DNA from: Chersky-299 sp963749535
GTDB lineage: Bacteria; Actinomycetota; Thermoleophilia; RBG-16-64-13
Direction: 5' to 3'
Length of the DNA: 64,000 nt
NCBI GenBank assembly: GCA_963749535.1
Contig: CAVVNF010000018.1
Coordinates: 124,001 to 188,000, forward strand
Part shown: one piece after another, positions 56,953 to 64,000 of the stretch
Numbering within the stretch: the first letter of the stretch is position 1
Layout: every line of letters begins with the position of its first letter
Position numbers and translations under genes: made by a program
The notes under the pieces: generated by a model
Told to the model about the DNA's origin: nothing
Databases searched by the model: none
The model's input: only the letters and a program-made list of their open reading frames with translations

Positions 56953-57669
56953 CTAGTCGTCCTGCGGAGGTCGCAGGCAGAGTCCTAGGAGCCCGGCGAT
57001 TCGCGCAACGCATGACTTCACCGTCTCTCGGGCGGGCGTCCCCGTGTCCTTCAAGGATATCTCCGTCCACCCGAGTCCCAACACCTGGTACCAGACCACC
57101 CAGTCGAAGCGCCAGTCATCCCTATCCTCAAGAGCGGCGCGCCATCCCTGGCCGGCTGCATAGTCCTTCACTCGGACGATGTGTTGCTCGATGCGATCTC
57201 GGAAAGCTTGCTCGGACTCGAGAGACGGATCCCAGCCGTCCAGAGCTCGATCCTCCGCCGGCACCGGCTTGAGCTTGGCCATTGTTGCAGGGCTCCACTC
57301 AAGCGGCCCAGTCCGCAAGGTCTCAGGATGTTTGAGCCAAAAGACACATGCCTCCCAGCCGGCCTCGACGGCCCACGGGGTGGAGAGGTTCCAGCGGACT
57401 GCCCACGCACCCAGAGCGTCATTTGCACTCGGAGAGGTGCGCCCGCGATCCAGTTCGCCGACTTCCCAAAGAGAGCGCACGCTGCGCCGGGTAAGGGGGG
57501 GCTGGAGCCGGTTCAGACCCGCCGGGGCAAGTGGTCTGCTCCACGCACCAAGGACGCACTCCCGCAGATCCTTGAGGACGATCGATGCCTCTTTCTGGAT
57601 CGAACGGAGGAACAGGAGGCGCGCCACGTCCACACCGAGTTCGGACGATGACCGCTCTTGCTTTCCCAC
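56953..57669 (-). CDS. Hypothetical protein, unknown family
   Basis: 238 residues, rich in Trp and charged residues (WAVEAGWEACVFWLKHPE, DRDDWRFDWVVWYQVLGL). The C-terminal 45 residues (LGLGWTEISLKDTGTPARET then VKSCVARIAGLLGL) look like a helix-turn-helix of the kind seen in sigma-factor or phage-type regulators, but no family is recognised. The open frame is long, and overlapping frames on the other strand look worse. Medium confidence that it is translated. Confidence 0.5.
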   Translation of the reverse strand: MGKQERSSSELGVDVARLLFLRSIQKEASIVLKDLRECVLGAWSRPLAPAGLNRLQPPLTRRSVRSLWEVGELDRGRTSPSANDALGAWAVRWNLSTPWAVEAGWEACVFWLKHPETLRTGPLEWSPATMAKLKPVPAEDRALDGWDPSLESEQAFRDRIEQHIVRVKDYAAGQGWRAALEDRDDWRFDWVVWYQVLGLGWTEISLKDTGTPARETVKSCVARIAGLLGLCLRPPQDD

Positions 57670-57899
57670 CAGACTTCGCTCCTACCTTGCAATGGTGCCG
57701 TGAATCGGGGCGTGTGGGCATCGAGCACTGTGCCCACTCGGATGATTCTAATCGGTTTCCGGCGCCTTGTCGCGTCGCGGGTCGCAGAGGCGGTCGAACG
57801 TCTTCCCAGAAAAGCCCCGGCCGGACCCTTTGGGGGCCCGGCCGGCACCAAGAAGTGGGGTGCGGTCGAGAGCGTGGAGGGACGCTCTGTCTGCTGATA

Positions 57900-58472
57900 T
57901 CAGGTGGAGGTGGAGCTCCCGGTTGTAGTGGAGGTGCCGCCTCCCGTGCTCGGCGTGGTCGTGTCCGAGCCAGGTGTCGTGCTGGACGAACCGCTGCCGG
58001 ACGAGTTGGTCCCCTGGTATTTTTCAATCAGGGCGCGGAGCTGGTCCGAGGTCGTCTTCAGGTTTTGCTCAGCTTGCTGTAGAGCCGTGCGCTGTTGGGT
58101 GGCAGTGGCCTGCAGTTGATCGAAAGTGGCTTGGTCGGCTGGGCTCATCTTGTCGCGGATAGCCTTCAGTTCGGCGTCACGCTTGGCTTGCCGGTTCTGT
58201 TGTTCTTGCTGGAGCGCTTGCTTCTGTGCGTCGGTGAGGGGTGCCCTGTTGCCAAGCCTGCCGCCTCGGCCGTTGCACTGTCCATGCAGTCCATCGATCC
58301 CGGAAGTCGGGGTATTGGCGGATGGGCTGGTCGAGGGTGTACTGGTGGACGGAGCAGTCGTTGAGTCGTTGGAGCCGGAACCCGTCGCTGCCCAGGCCAC
58401 TGCACCGATCGTTAGAGTCAAGATCAGCGCTGCTACCGGGATCAGCCATTTCCGTCTCAGCAGAGCTCTCAT
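57900..58472 (-). CDS. Secreted or anchored coiled-coil protein with Ser/Thr-rich ends
   Basis: About 190 residues from ATG 58472. A signal or anchor (WLIPVAALILTLTIGAVAWA) is followed by a Ser/Thr/Pro linker (about 28-55), a Gln/Lys/Glu-rich helical region (TDAQKQALQQEQQNRQAKRD, ADQATFDQLQATATQQRTAL) that should form a coiled coil, and a Ser/Gly/Thr tail. It resembles Spy/CpxP-like or Zn-resistance-type small helical proteins only in a general way. No family assigned. Confidence 0.65.
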   Translation of the reverse strand: MRALLRRKWLIPVAALILTLTIGAVAWAATGSGSNDSTTAPSTSTPSTSPSANTPTSGIDGLHGQCNGRGGRLGNRAPLTDAQKQALQQEQQNRQAKRDAELKAIRDKMSPADQATFDQLQATATQQRTALQQAEQNLKTTSDQLRALIEKYQGTNSSGSGSSSTTPGSDTTTPSTGGGTSTTTGSSTST

Positions 58473-58681
58473 ACGTGCCTTTACCTCCAGGTCGTTTCTT
58501 TCCCGCGGATATCCGTGGGGCTCAGTTTGCCCCATAAGCCATAAAGTGCGCGTAAGCGGACGGTTACGGGATTGAAACGAACGAGTAAACAAGGCATAAA
58601 GCCGAGTGGGAAGACCAGCAGCATTGGACCGGTCTCGCGCTCAGCGCACGCTAGACCGGTCTGGGGGAACCGTGGGGAGGG

Positions 58682-59905
58682 CTAACAACCCTCTTCCAGG
58701 TCCTCGAGAAGCTTGAGCAGGAAAGCGGCCCCTGCGCCCACAACGATGACCATGCCCGTGATCACGATGCCGAGCCCAAAGCTGTATCGCTGTCCCACGT
58801 AGCCCAAGCCGGTGGGAAGCAGCCCGCCCCCGAAGAGAAAGGCGATCGGGGGAGCCAGAGCCGCCGCCGTGCTGCGCATATTGGGCTGAACGATCCTCGA
58901 CAGTGCCGAAAACGCGGGAGGGAAGAAGCACACGGCCAGCGCCGGCAGGAGAAAGACCATCACTCTGAGCCAGGTCCCACTGAAGCTCCCGAGCATGATC
59001 GTTACCGCCCCAGTCAGCACGAGAAAGACGAAGATAGCCCGTTTCTCCCCGATGCGGTCGGTGATCCACCCCGAGAAGAAGGCCATGGCCAATGGGGAGA
59101 TGTTCGAGAGGCCCAGGAAGGTGTTGGCGGTGGTGGAACTGAGTCCCCGTTGGACGGTGAGATACAGGGGAAGCATAGTAAAGATCCCAACCTGTGCGCC
59201 CATCCCAAGCGCGAACAGGAAGACCATGACCCAGAGCGAGCGCAGCCGCACTACCGGCTTGATAAGCGATACAGACGGCGGCTCGCTGGGAAAGGCGGCG
59301 AATCGCCCAAAGATAAGGAAGGCGACGCCCACCACGGCGACGAACACGCCCAACCACACGAGCGTCAATCGCCATGAAAACACGGTCAAAAGGCCCACTG
59401 CCAGCAAGGGCCCTACCACCAGGCTGAGGGGCGGCGCCACCTGCTGCACGGAAAGAGCCTTTCCCCAATCAGCGGGATGGACTATGGCAGTGATCGTTGC
59501 CACAACTGACGGCTGGTTGAGGCCGGCACAGATCCCGAGCACGATCATGACACCGCGAAGGGCCCAGATTGAGTTCAGGAAATACGAAGCGAGGAGGACC
59601 GCCGCGACCACGAAAGTGCCTATGAGGAGTGTGCCCCTGTGATCGATGCGCGAGGAGACGAAGCCCGAAGAGAACGAGCCGAGCACTAACCCAACAGCGC
59701 CCAGGAAGAAGGCGAAGCCCAGCTGGCCCGAGCTTATCGCGATGTCCTTGCCGATGCTGGGAGCCAGCGGGGAAAAGATGAAGCGGGCGACGAATGTGAG
59801 GAAGAAGAGCAGGGTTACGAAGGCAACGCTCCCCATGACGGCCCGAAAAGGCTGAGGGGTCGGGCAGGCCCTGGCGGCCTTGGTGGAGGCTGGCCCATTG
59901 CTCAT
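58682..59905 (-). CDS. Major facilitator superfamily transporter
   Basis: 407 residues with 12 hydrophobic segments in two halves. The loop between helices 2 and 3 has SSGFVSSRIDHRGTLLIG, the MFS signature D-x-x-G-R-like motif. The central loop is PSEPPSVSLIKPVVRLRSLW, and the second half has WITDRIGEKRAIFVFL. The substrate is unknown; the sequence recalls nitrate/cyanate- and organic-acid-type members only weakly. It is downstream of the AOR gene on the same strand, with 212 bp between, so a role in organic-acid uptake or export is possible. Confidence 0.85.
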   Translation of the reverse strand: MSNGPASTKAARACPTPQPFRAVMGSVAFVTLLFFLTFVARFIFSPLAPSIGKDIAISSGQLGFAFFLGAVGLVLGSFSSGFVSSRIDHRGTLLIGTFVVAAVLLASYFLNSIWALRGVMIVLGICAGLNQPSVVATITAIVHPADWGKALSVQQVAPPLSLVVGPLLAVGLLTVFSWRLTLVWLGVFVAVVGVAFLIFGRFAAFPSEPPSVSLIKPVVRLRSLWVMVFLFALGMGAQVGIFTMLPLYLTVQRGLSSTTANTFLGLSNISPLAMAFFSGWITDRIGEKRAIFVFLVLTGAVTIMLGSFSGTWLRVMVFLLPALAVCFFPPAFSALSRIVQPNMRSTAAALAPPIAFLFGGGLLPTGLGYVGQRYSFGLGIVITGMVIVVGAGAAFLLKLLEDLEEGC

Positions 59906-60117
59906 GGCGACAATCTAGCACGCGCTTTCATGTCAACCTACCCGGTTGCGGGTGAGGGGTCTTCGCCGAACAGGCGACCGACCCGCTCGCAGGGCCGGCG
60001 CGGACCTGTCTTCCTGAGGCCGAGATGTCGGGTCCGGCCCCCATTTCTCGTGGAAGCGGTCCCGACCGGCCTGCCATCCTGCGGCCCGGCCTCTGGAGCC
60101 GGACCGGCGCTAGCCTC

Positions 60118-61980
60118 CTAGCCGACCTCGAGTGCAGCCATAGTCTCCGGCAGGGGGACCCCCGTCTCGGGATCCCAGCCCATGGATGTGAAGTACCGCT
60201 CCTTCAGAGTTGTGAACGGAACGTCTTGCCCGGCAGTGGGCCCCATTCCCAGAGGCGTCTTGAATCGTTCGGGGAGTTGGAAATCGTCCGGGCGGACTCC
60301 CTCGCGTGCATTGAAGGCTTGGCGCAGCGTGAGGATCCGCTTGCCTATCTCGAGACCTTCCTTCCAATCGAGGTCCCAGCCGGTAACAGGGCGAATGAGT
60401 TCCACCACCGGTGGGGTGTAGAACTGGCAATAGAGGGCACAGAGCCCCGCGGAGCTGAGCAACTGGTAGTAGGCCGAGCCCTTCGCGTAGATGTCCCCTT
60501 TCCGATCATAATCCCCGAAGGGGTCGAGGGCTTCCGGCTGTAGGAGCGGGTCCGGTCCCAGGGGCTCGCCCATGTCGAGGATGCTCATGCCCTGCGGACC
60601 CATATGGTTGGCCGGCTGGGCGTCTGCGACATAGGCGGCGCCGATGCTTGGCGTGGCCCGGGGATCGTGCAGGGGAAGGGCACGTCCAGCCACGTCCATG
60701 GCGTATTGTCCGGTCCCTCTCCCGATGCGTTCCGCGGCCTTGGTGGCCCCGTCGGCAAGGAGGGCACCGAACCCTTCCCGGCGCGCGATCTTCTCGGTGA
60801 GCTTGACGATGGCATCCTCGTTGCCCCACGTGAGCTCGAGGCCATCGGTCTCGTCCTTGCCGATCACGCCGGTCTCATAGCACTCGATAGCGAAGGCTAC
60901 CGTGCCACCCACTCCGATGGTGTCGATGCCGTAGCGGTTGCATATCTCGTTCGCCTTGATGATGACCTCGACGCTGTCGTTGAGGCAGAGGGGTCCGAAG
61001 GCGGCCAAGGTTTCATATTCAGGCCGATGGACCTCGTCCTCCGTGGGGTAGGGGCCGCCGTCGACCTTGATGATCGCGCCGCAGCGCACCGGGCAGGTGT
61101 GGCAACCGTAGCCGCTGAGCTTGTACTTGTCCATCTTGCCCGCATCGAGGTTGTCGCACGTGGGCATCGACTCAGTGCCGGTGGTGTTCCAGTTCTTGGA
61201 GGGGCAGTCGCCGATGGAGAGGAGGAAGCTGGTGCCCCCGCCGGTGCCGGCGATACTCAGACCCTTGTGGAAGGGGCTTTCCTTTAGGTCCTTGCCGAAC
61301 TTCTGTTGGACGGTCCTCAGGCTCTCCTTGTCCGCCACGACCATCCTAGCCTTGCTGGCGCCTCGTACCGCGATCGCCTTGAGCTTCTTCGAGCCCATGA
61401 CGGCGCCCACGCCCGAACGGGCCGCGATACGCCCCTTCTCGTTGACTATCCCGGCTAGGAGCGAGCACTCTTCGCCGGCGGGACCGATGCTGGCGATCTT
61501 CCAGCTTCCGGTGCCTCCCAGTTCGCTCTGGAGAAGGTCCTCTATCTCGTAGGTGTCCTTGCCCCAGAGGTGCGCCGCGTCTTTCAGTTCTGCGCGCCCG
61601 GCCTCGATGACAAGGTACACAGGGGTGGGGGAGATACCCGAGAAGAAGACCCCATCATACCCGGCGAATTTTAGTTCTGGTCCCCACGTGCCGCCGGAGT
61701 TCGAGTCGGCCCAGGCTCCCGTGAGCGGAGACTTTGCCACCACGGTGAAGCGTCCGCCGCCGTAGACCCCGGTCCCGGTAAGGGGCCCCGTCGTGAATCC
61801 CAGCATGTTGTCCGGTCCGAGGGCGTCCACTCCCGACTTCATCCGATCAAAGAGGATGCCGACTCCCAGCCCGGTCCCGCCGATATATTTGCGGTATAGC
61901 TCTTCGTCCGGCGTCTCGACAGTCGTCGTACCCGCCGTGAGATCGACAAACAGCAGCTTACCAACATACCCGTTTGCCAT
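60118..61980 (-). CDS. Aldehyde:ferredoxin oxidoreductase-family tungsten/molybdenum enzyme
   Basis: Interconverts aldehydes and carboxylic acids using a tungsto- or molybdo-bispterin and one [4Fe-4S] cluster. 620 residues, standard length. N-terminal pterin domain: GYVGKLLFVDLTAGTTTVET and YIGGTGLGVGILFDR; GPLTGTGVYGGGRFTVVAKS. Cluster cysteines: CHTCPVRCG plus a distal Cys in ALYCQFY; Glu-rich EYETLAAFGPLC. Intact. It lies 30 bp after the iron-containing alcohol dehydrogenase gene, so the two are likely one operon that links alcohol, aldehyde and acid. Confidence 0.93.
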   Translation of the reverse strand: MANGYVGKLLFVDLTAGTTTVETPDEELYRKYIGGTGLGVGILFDRMKSGVDALGPDNMLGFTTGPLTGTGVYGGGRFTVVAKSPLTGAWADSNSGGTWGPELKFAGYDGVFFSGISPTPVYLVIEAGRAELKDAAHLWGKDTYEIEDLLQSELGGTGSWKIASIGPAGEECSLLAGIVNEKGRIAARSGVGAVMGSKKLKAIAVRGASKARMVVADKESLRTVQQKFGKDLKESPFHKGLSIAGTGGGTSFLLSIGDCPSKNWNTTGTESMPTCDNLDAGKMDKYKLSGYGCHTCPVRCGAIIKVDGGPYPTEDEVHRPEYETLAAFGPLCLNDSVEVIIKANEICNRYGIDTIGVGGTVAFAIECYETGVIGKDETDGLELTWGNEDAIVKLTEKIARREGFGALLADGATKAAERIGRGTGQYAMDVAGRALPLHDPRATPSIGAAYVADAQPANHMGPQGMSILDMGEPLGPDPLLQPEALDPFGDYDRKGDIYAKGSAYYQLLSSAGLCALYCQFYTPPVVELIRPVTGWDLDWKEGLEIGKRILTLRQAFNAREGVRPDDFQLPERFKTPLGMGPTAGQDVPFTTLKERYFTSMGWDPETGVPLPETMAALEVG

Positions 61981-62010
61981 GGTCGGACCTCCTTGCTGAC
62001 TTTGGCCCGC

Positions 62011-63183
62011 TCAAAGGGCGCTCATGTAGATGGCGGCGGCGTCTTCGGCGCTCACATCCCTTGGATTCATGAACGCGATCGGGAAGCTTTGATAGGTCAT
62101 CAACTCGTCGACTAATTCGGGGATATCGGCCTCCGTCACCCCGACCTCGGTAAGCGTCTGTGGCATCTCGAGATCGGTGAGGAGCCGGCGCACCGCCACT
62201 GCCGACTCCTGCGCGGCGTCCATCACGGAGAGGCCGTAGGTCTCTTCTCCGAGGAGCCGGGCGACCTCGGCGAACTTGGCGGGGTTGGACACGAGATTGA
62301 ACTCCATGACGTAGGGCAGCATGAGGGCTACCGTCGAACCGTGAGAGGTGTGGGCTTTCCTGGCCAGGCCGTGGTTCATGAAGTGGGCGATGCCCACGCC
62401 TGCAACGGAGCCGGCAGCCATTGCAGCCGAGGCAGCCATGGCGAGCTTGTACCGATGCTCCATGTCGCAGCTTCCCTTGGCGAAGGCCGGGCGAAGGCTT
62501 TCGGCTATCAGCTTGATGGCGGCTACGGCGAACATGTCGCTCACCACGCTTGCGCGGCAACAGGTGTAGGCCTCGATGGCGTGGGTCAGCGCGTCCATGC
62601 CCGTGTGGGCCGTCGCTTTGGCAGGCAGATTCCGTGTCAGCTCCGGATCGATGATGACTGCGTCAGGATAGTTCCTGGGCGTGAAGTACGGGTAGGTGCG
62701 GCCATCCGCAGCATCCAACGTGACGACCGCGGCTGAGCTCCACTCGGAGCCAGTGCCGGAGGTAGTGGGGATCAATATCTTCTTCACGCTGGCACCGGCG
62801 GGCTTGAACTCGAGCAGGTCTCGGATAGTGAGGCCGCTGTTTGCGGCGAGCACGCTGGCCGCCTTGGTCGTGTCCATTGCGCTGCCCCCGCCGACACCGA
62901 TGAGGAGGTCGTACCCCCCTGTGACGATCAGATCGCGGAGTTCCTCGATGATGGACGCGGGGGCTTCAACGCCGCATTTGGAGAAGACATCCGGTTTGAA
63001 GCCGGCCGCAATGAGCGGCGCCTTCACGGTCTCGACAAGGCCCGCCTTCTCCACGCCCGGGTCGGTGACGATGAGGATATTCGTGGGCGAAAAATCGCGG
63101 ACTAGCTCACCCAGTTTGGCTGTAGCACCCGCCCCGAAAAGAGTCTGCGGTATGACCACGCTCAGTATCTCTGAAGTCACCAT
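62011..63183 (-). CDS. Iron-containing alcohol dehydrogenase
   Basis: Group III NAD(P)-dependent dehydrogenase. ATG 63183 (MVTSEILSVVIPQTLFGAGA) has a purine-rich aagggga site upstream; a longer frame to 63279 is basic and unlikely. The nucleotide motif is GVGGGSAMDTTKA. Metal ligands are Asp and His in TRNLPAKATAHTGMDALTHA (continuing IEAYT) and His in NHGLARKAHTSHGSTVAL. 390 residues. It is upstream of the AOR gene and divergent from a second dehydrogenase. Confidence 0.92.
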   Translation of the reverse strand: MVTSEILSVVIPQTLFGAGATAKLGELVRDFSPTNILIVTDPGVEKAGLVETVKAPLIAAGFKPDVFSKCGVEAPASIIEELRDLIVTGGYDLLIGVGGGSAMDTTKAASVLAANSGLTIRDLLEFKPAGASVKKILIPTTSGTGSEWSSAAVVTLDAADGRTYPYFTPRNYPDAVIIDPELTRNLPAKATAHTGMDALTHAIEAYTCCRASVVSDMFAVAAIKLIAESLRPAFAKGSCDMEHRYKLAMAASAAMAAGSVAGVGIAHFMNHGLARKAHTSHGSTVALMLPYVMEFNLVSNPAKFAEVARLLGEETYGLSVMDAAQESAVAVRRLLTDLEMPQTLTEVGVTEADIPELVDELMTYQSFPIAFMNPRDVSAEDAAAIYMSAL

Positions 63184-63309
63184 TTCAAGTTCCCCTTGTT
63201 TCTGGCCTCGATCCGCTGGTGATGATACCGCGTTCGCGGTCAACGCAGATAGTGAGGCGGACTCACCCCGCCAGTTCATGGTTGCCCAAGCGGGCTACAG
63301 CAAACGGCA

Positions 63310-63343
63310 GGGCTCCGGGCCGAGGCGCTATTCTTCAGCAGCC
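63310..63343. mobile_element. Relic right end of the 158-bp element
   Basis: The sequence matches the last 34 bases of the two full copies (gggctc.gg..gaggcgc.attcttcagcagcc) and ends in the same 13-bp repeat TTCTTCAGCAGCC. No left end is seen upstream. It lies in the gap between the two divergent dehydrogenase genes. Confidence 0.65.
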
Positions 63344-63462
63344 CGCTCGGTCCGAGCGGCAACGAGGTTCTCGAAAGCACCATGCCGGCTGTACTCTGCG
63401 GGCCTCACGATCGCGATGGTAACCTGAATCCGAACCGCCGGGGACCGCACAAGGAGACCAGC

Positions 63463-64000
63463 ATGAGCCACGAGACAGCGTTCACCATCGACTCGTCCAG
63501 CATCAAGTACGGCCCCGGTGCGACGCGCGAGGTTGGATACGACCTAAAAGCCCTCGGCGCGCAACGGGTGATGGTGGTCGTCGACCCGAACCTTCTGGAG
63601 AGCGATACGGTAGCCGTCGCCTTGGATTCCCTGCGCCGTGAAAGTCTCGACTTCGTAGTCTACGACAGGGTGCGGGTCGAGCCCAGCGACCTCTCCCTTC
63701 AGGCTGCCGCGGAATTCGCTGCGGCCGGTGATTTCGACGCGTATCTGGCCGTTGGCGGCGGCTCCACCATCGATACTGCCAAGGCCGCGAACCTGTACGC
63801 GACGTATCCGGCCGACTTCTACGACTACGTCAACGCCCCAATCGGGAAGGGCCTCCCGGTCCCGGGGTCGCTCAAGCCGCTGGTCGCCGTACCCACGACC
63901 GCCGGTTCGGGCAGCGAAGTCTCGGGCATGGCCATCTTCGGAGTTTCAGGGATGCAGGTCAAGACGGCCATCGGTCACCGTGCTCTCCGGCCGAACATGG
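63463..64000 (+). CDS. Iron-containing alcohol dehydrogenase, hydroxyacid-oxoacid transhydrogenase-like, 3' partial
   Basis: ATG 63463 follows aaggag by 6 bp; the frame is open to the window end (179 residues seen). It begins ETAFTIDSSSIKYGPGATRE and VGYDLKALGAQRVMVV, with the nucleotide-binding VGGGSTIDTAKAANLYATYP and then PVPGSLKPLVAVPTTAGSGS. This matches the ADHFE1-like branch of Fe-dependent dehydrogenases, which moves hydride between 4-hydroxybutyrate and 2-oxoglutarate in known cases. The metal-binding part lies beyond the window. Confidence 0.88.
   Translation, partial: MSHETAFTIDSSSIKYGPGATREVGYDLKALGAQRVMVVVDPNLLESDTVAVALDSLRRESLDFVVYDRVRVEPSDLSLQAAAEFAAAGDFDAYLAVGGGSTIDTAKAANLYATYPADFYDYVNAPIGKGLPVPGSLKPLVAVPTTAGSGSEVSGMAIFGVSGMQVKTAIGHRALRPNM

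Overview
The window is about 64 kb of GC-rich, gene-dense bacterial DNA. No rRNA, tRNA or CRISPR array was recognised. Proteins with S-layer homology (SLH) domains, Ser/Thr-rich linkers, a Tat lipoprotein, a haem-handling Ccm system of the variant type, an aldehyde:ferredoxin oxidoreductase and an orphan corrinoid protein suggest an uncultured, largely anaerobic, high-GC bacterium with a Gram-positive-like envelope. A deep-branching actinomycetotal lineage is my best guess; this is inference and I could not test it. Many genes are interrupted by one-base frameshifts, several of them in G or C runs, while the predicted proteins stay well conserved across the breaks. I read most of these as draft-sequence errors, so broken genes are given over their whole span with the breaks noted.

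Layout. 1-5.1 kb: ilvD-ilvB-ilvN-ilvC operon for branched-chain amino acids, closed by a strong terminator. 5.2-8.6 kb: a LysR regulator, a 158-bp terminal-inverted-repeat element (MITE-like), an AT-rich stretch and orphan terminator, a DMT permease and an alpha/beta hydrolase. 8.6-14.9 kb: cytochrome c maturation operon ccmE(Cys)-F-A-B-C-D with small flanking genes. 15-20.7 kb (minus strand): trehalose operon with MBL-rhodanese, otsB, a DUF5752 gene, treT and otsA. 21-24.2 kb: an RRM protein, then tusA, DsrE-like, NifS-like, IscU/NifU-like and Mip18-like genes, a sulfur-transfer and Fe-S assembly set that is heavily frameshifted. 24.3-34.8 kb: SLH proteins, a YyaL-type thioredoxin-fold protein, PRC-barrel, DUF2779, HAD and DUF3795 genes and a BNR/SLH surface protein. 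34.8-43.1 kb: second copy of the 158-bp element, pirin, then a GntR/HutC regulator, a corrinoid protein and a complete branched-chain-amino-acid/amide-type ABC transporter. 43.8-50.6 kb: three consecutive surface proteins that share one C-terminal or internal domain resembling the molybdopterin-oxidoreductase fold, two of them carrying SLH plus TIG or Big_1 repeats. 50.6-59.9 kb: glpK, lipase, TfoX-like, DUF2807, HicBA, Fpg, C_GCAxxG_C_C protein, unknowns and an MFS transporter. 60.1-64 kb: aldehyde ferredoxin oxidoreductase, two divergent iron-containing alcohol dehydrogenases (the second cut by the window end) and a relic of the inverted-repeat element.

How the parts fit. The Ccm, AOR, Fe-S and persulfide genes point to a redox metabolism built on c-type haem and iron-sulfur enzymes. 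The corrinoid, GntR and ABC genes look like an inducible uptake and methyl-transfer module whose methyltransferase is not in the window. The SLH/TIG/Big_1 genes build the cell surface. The trehalose operon has both the OtsAB and the TreT route, which suggests osmotic or desiccation stress.
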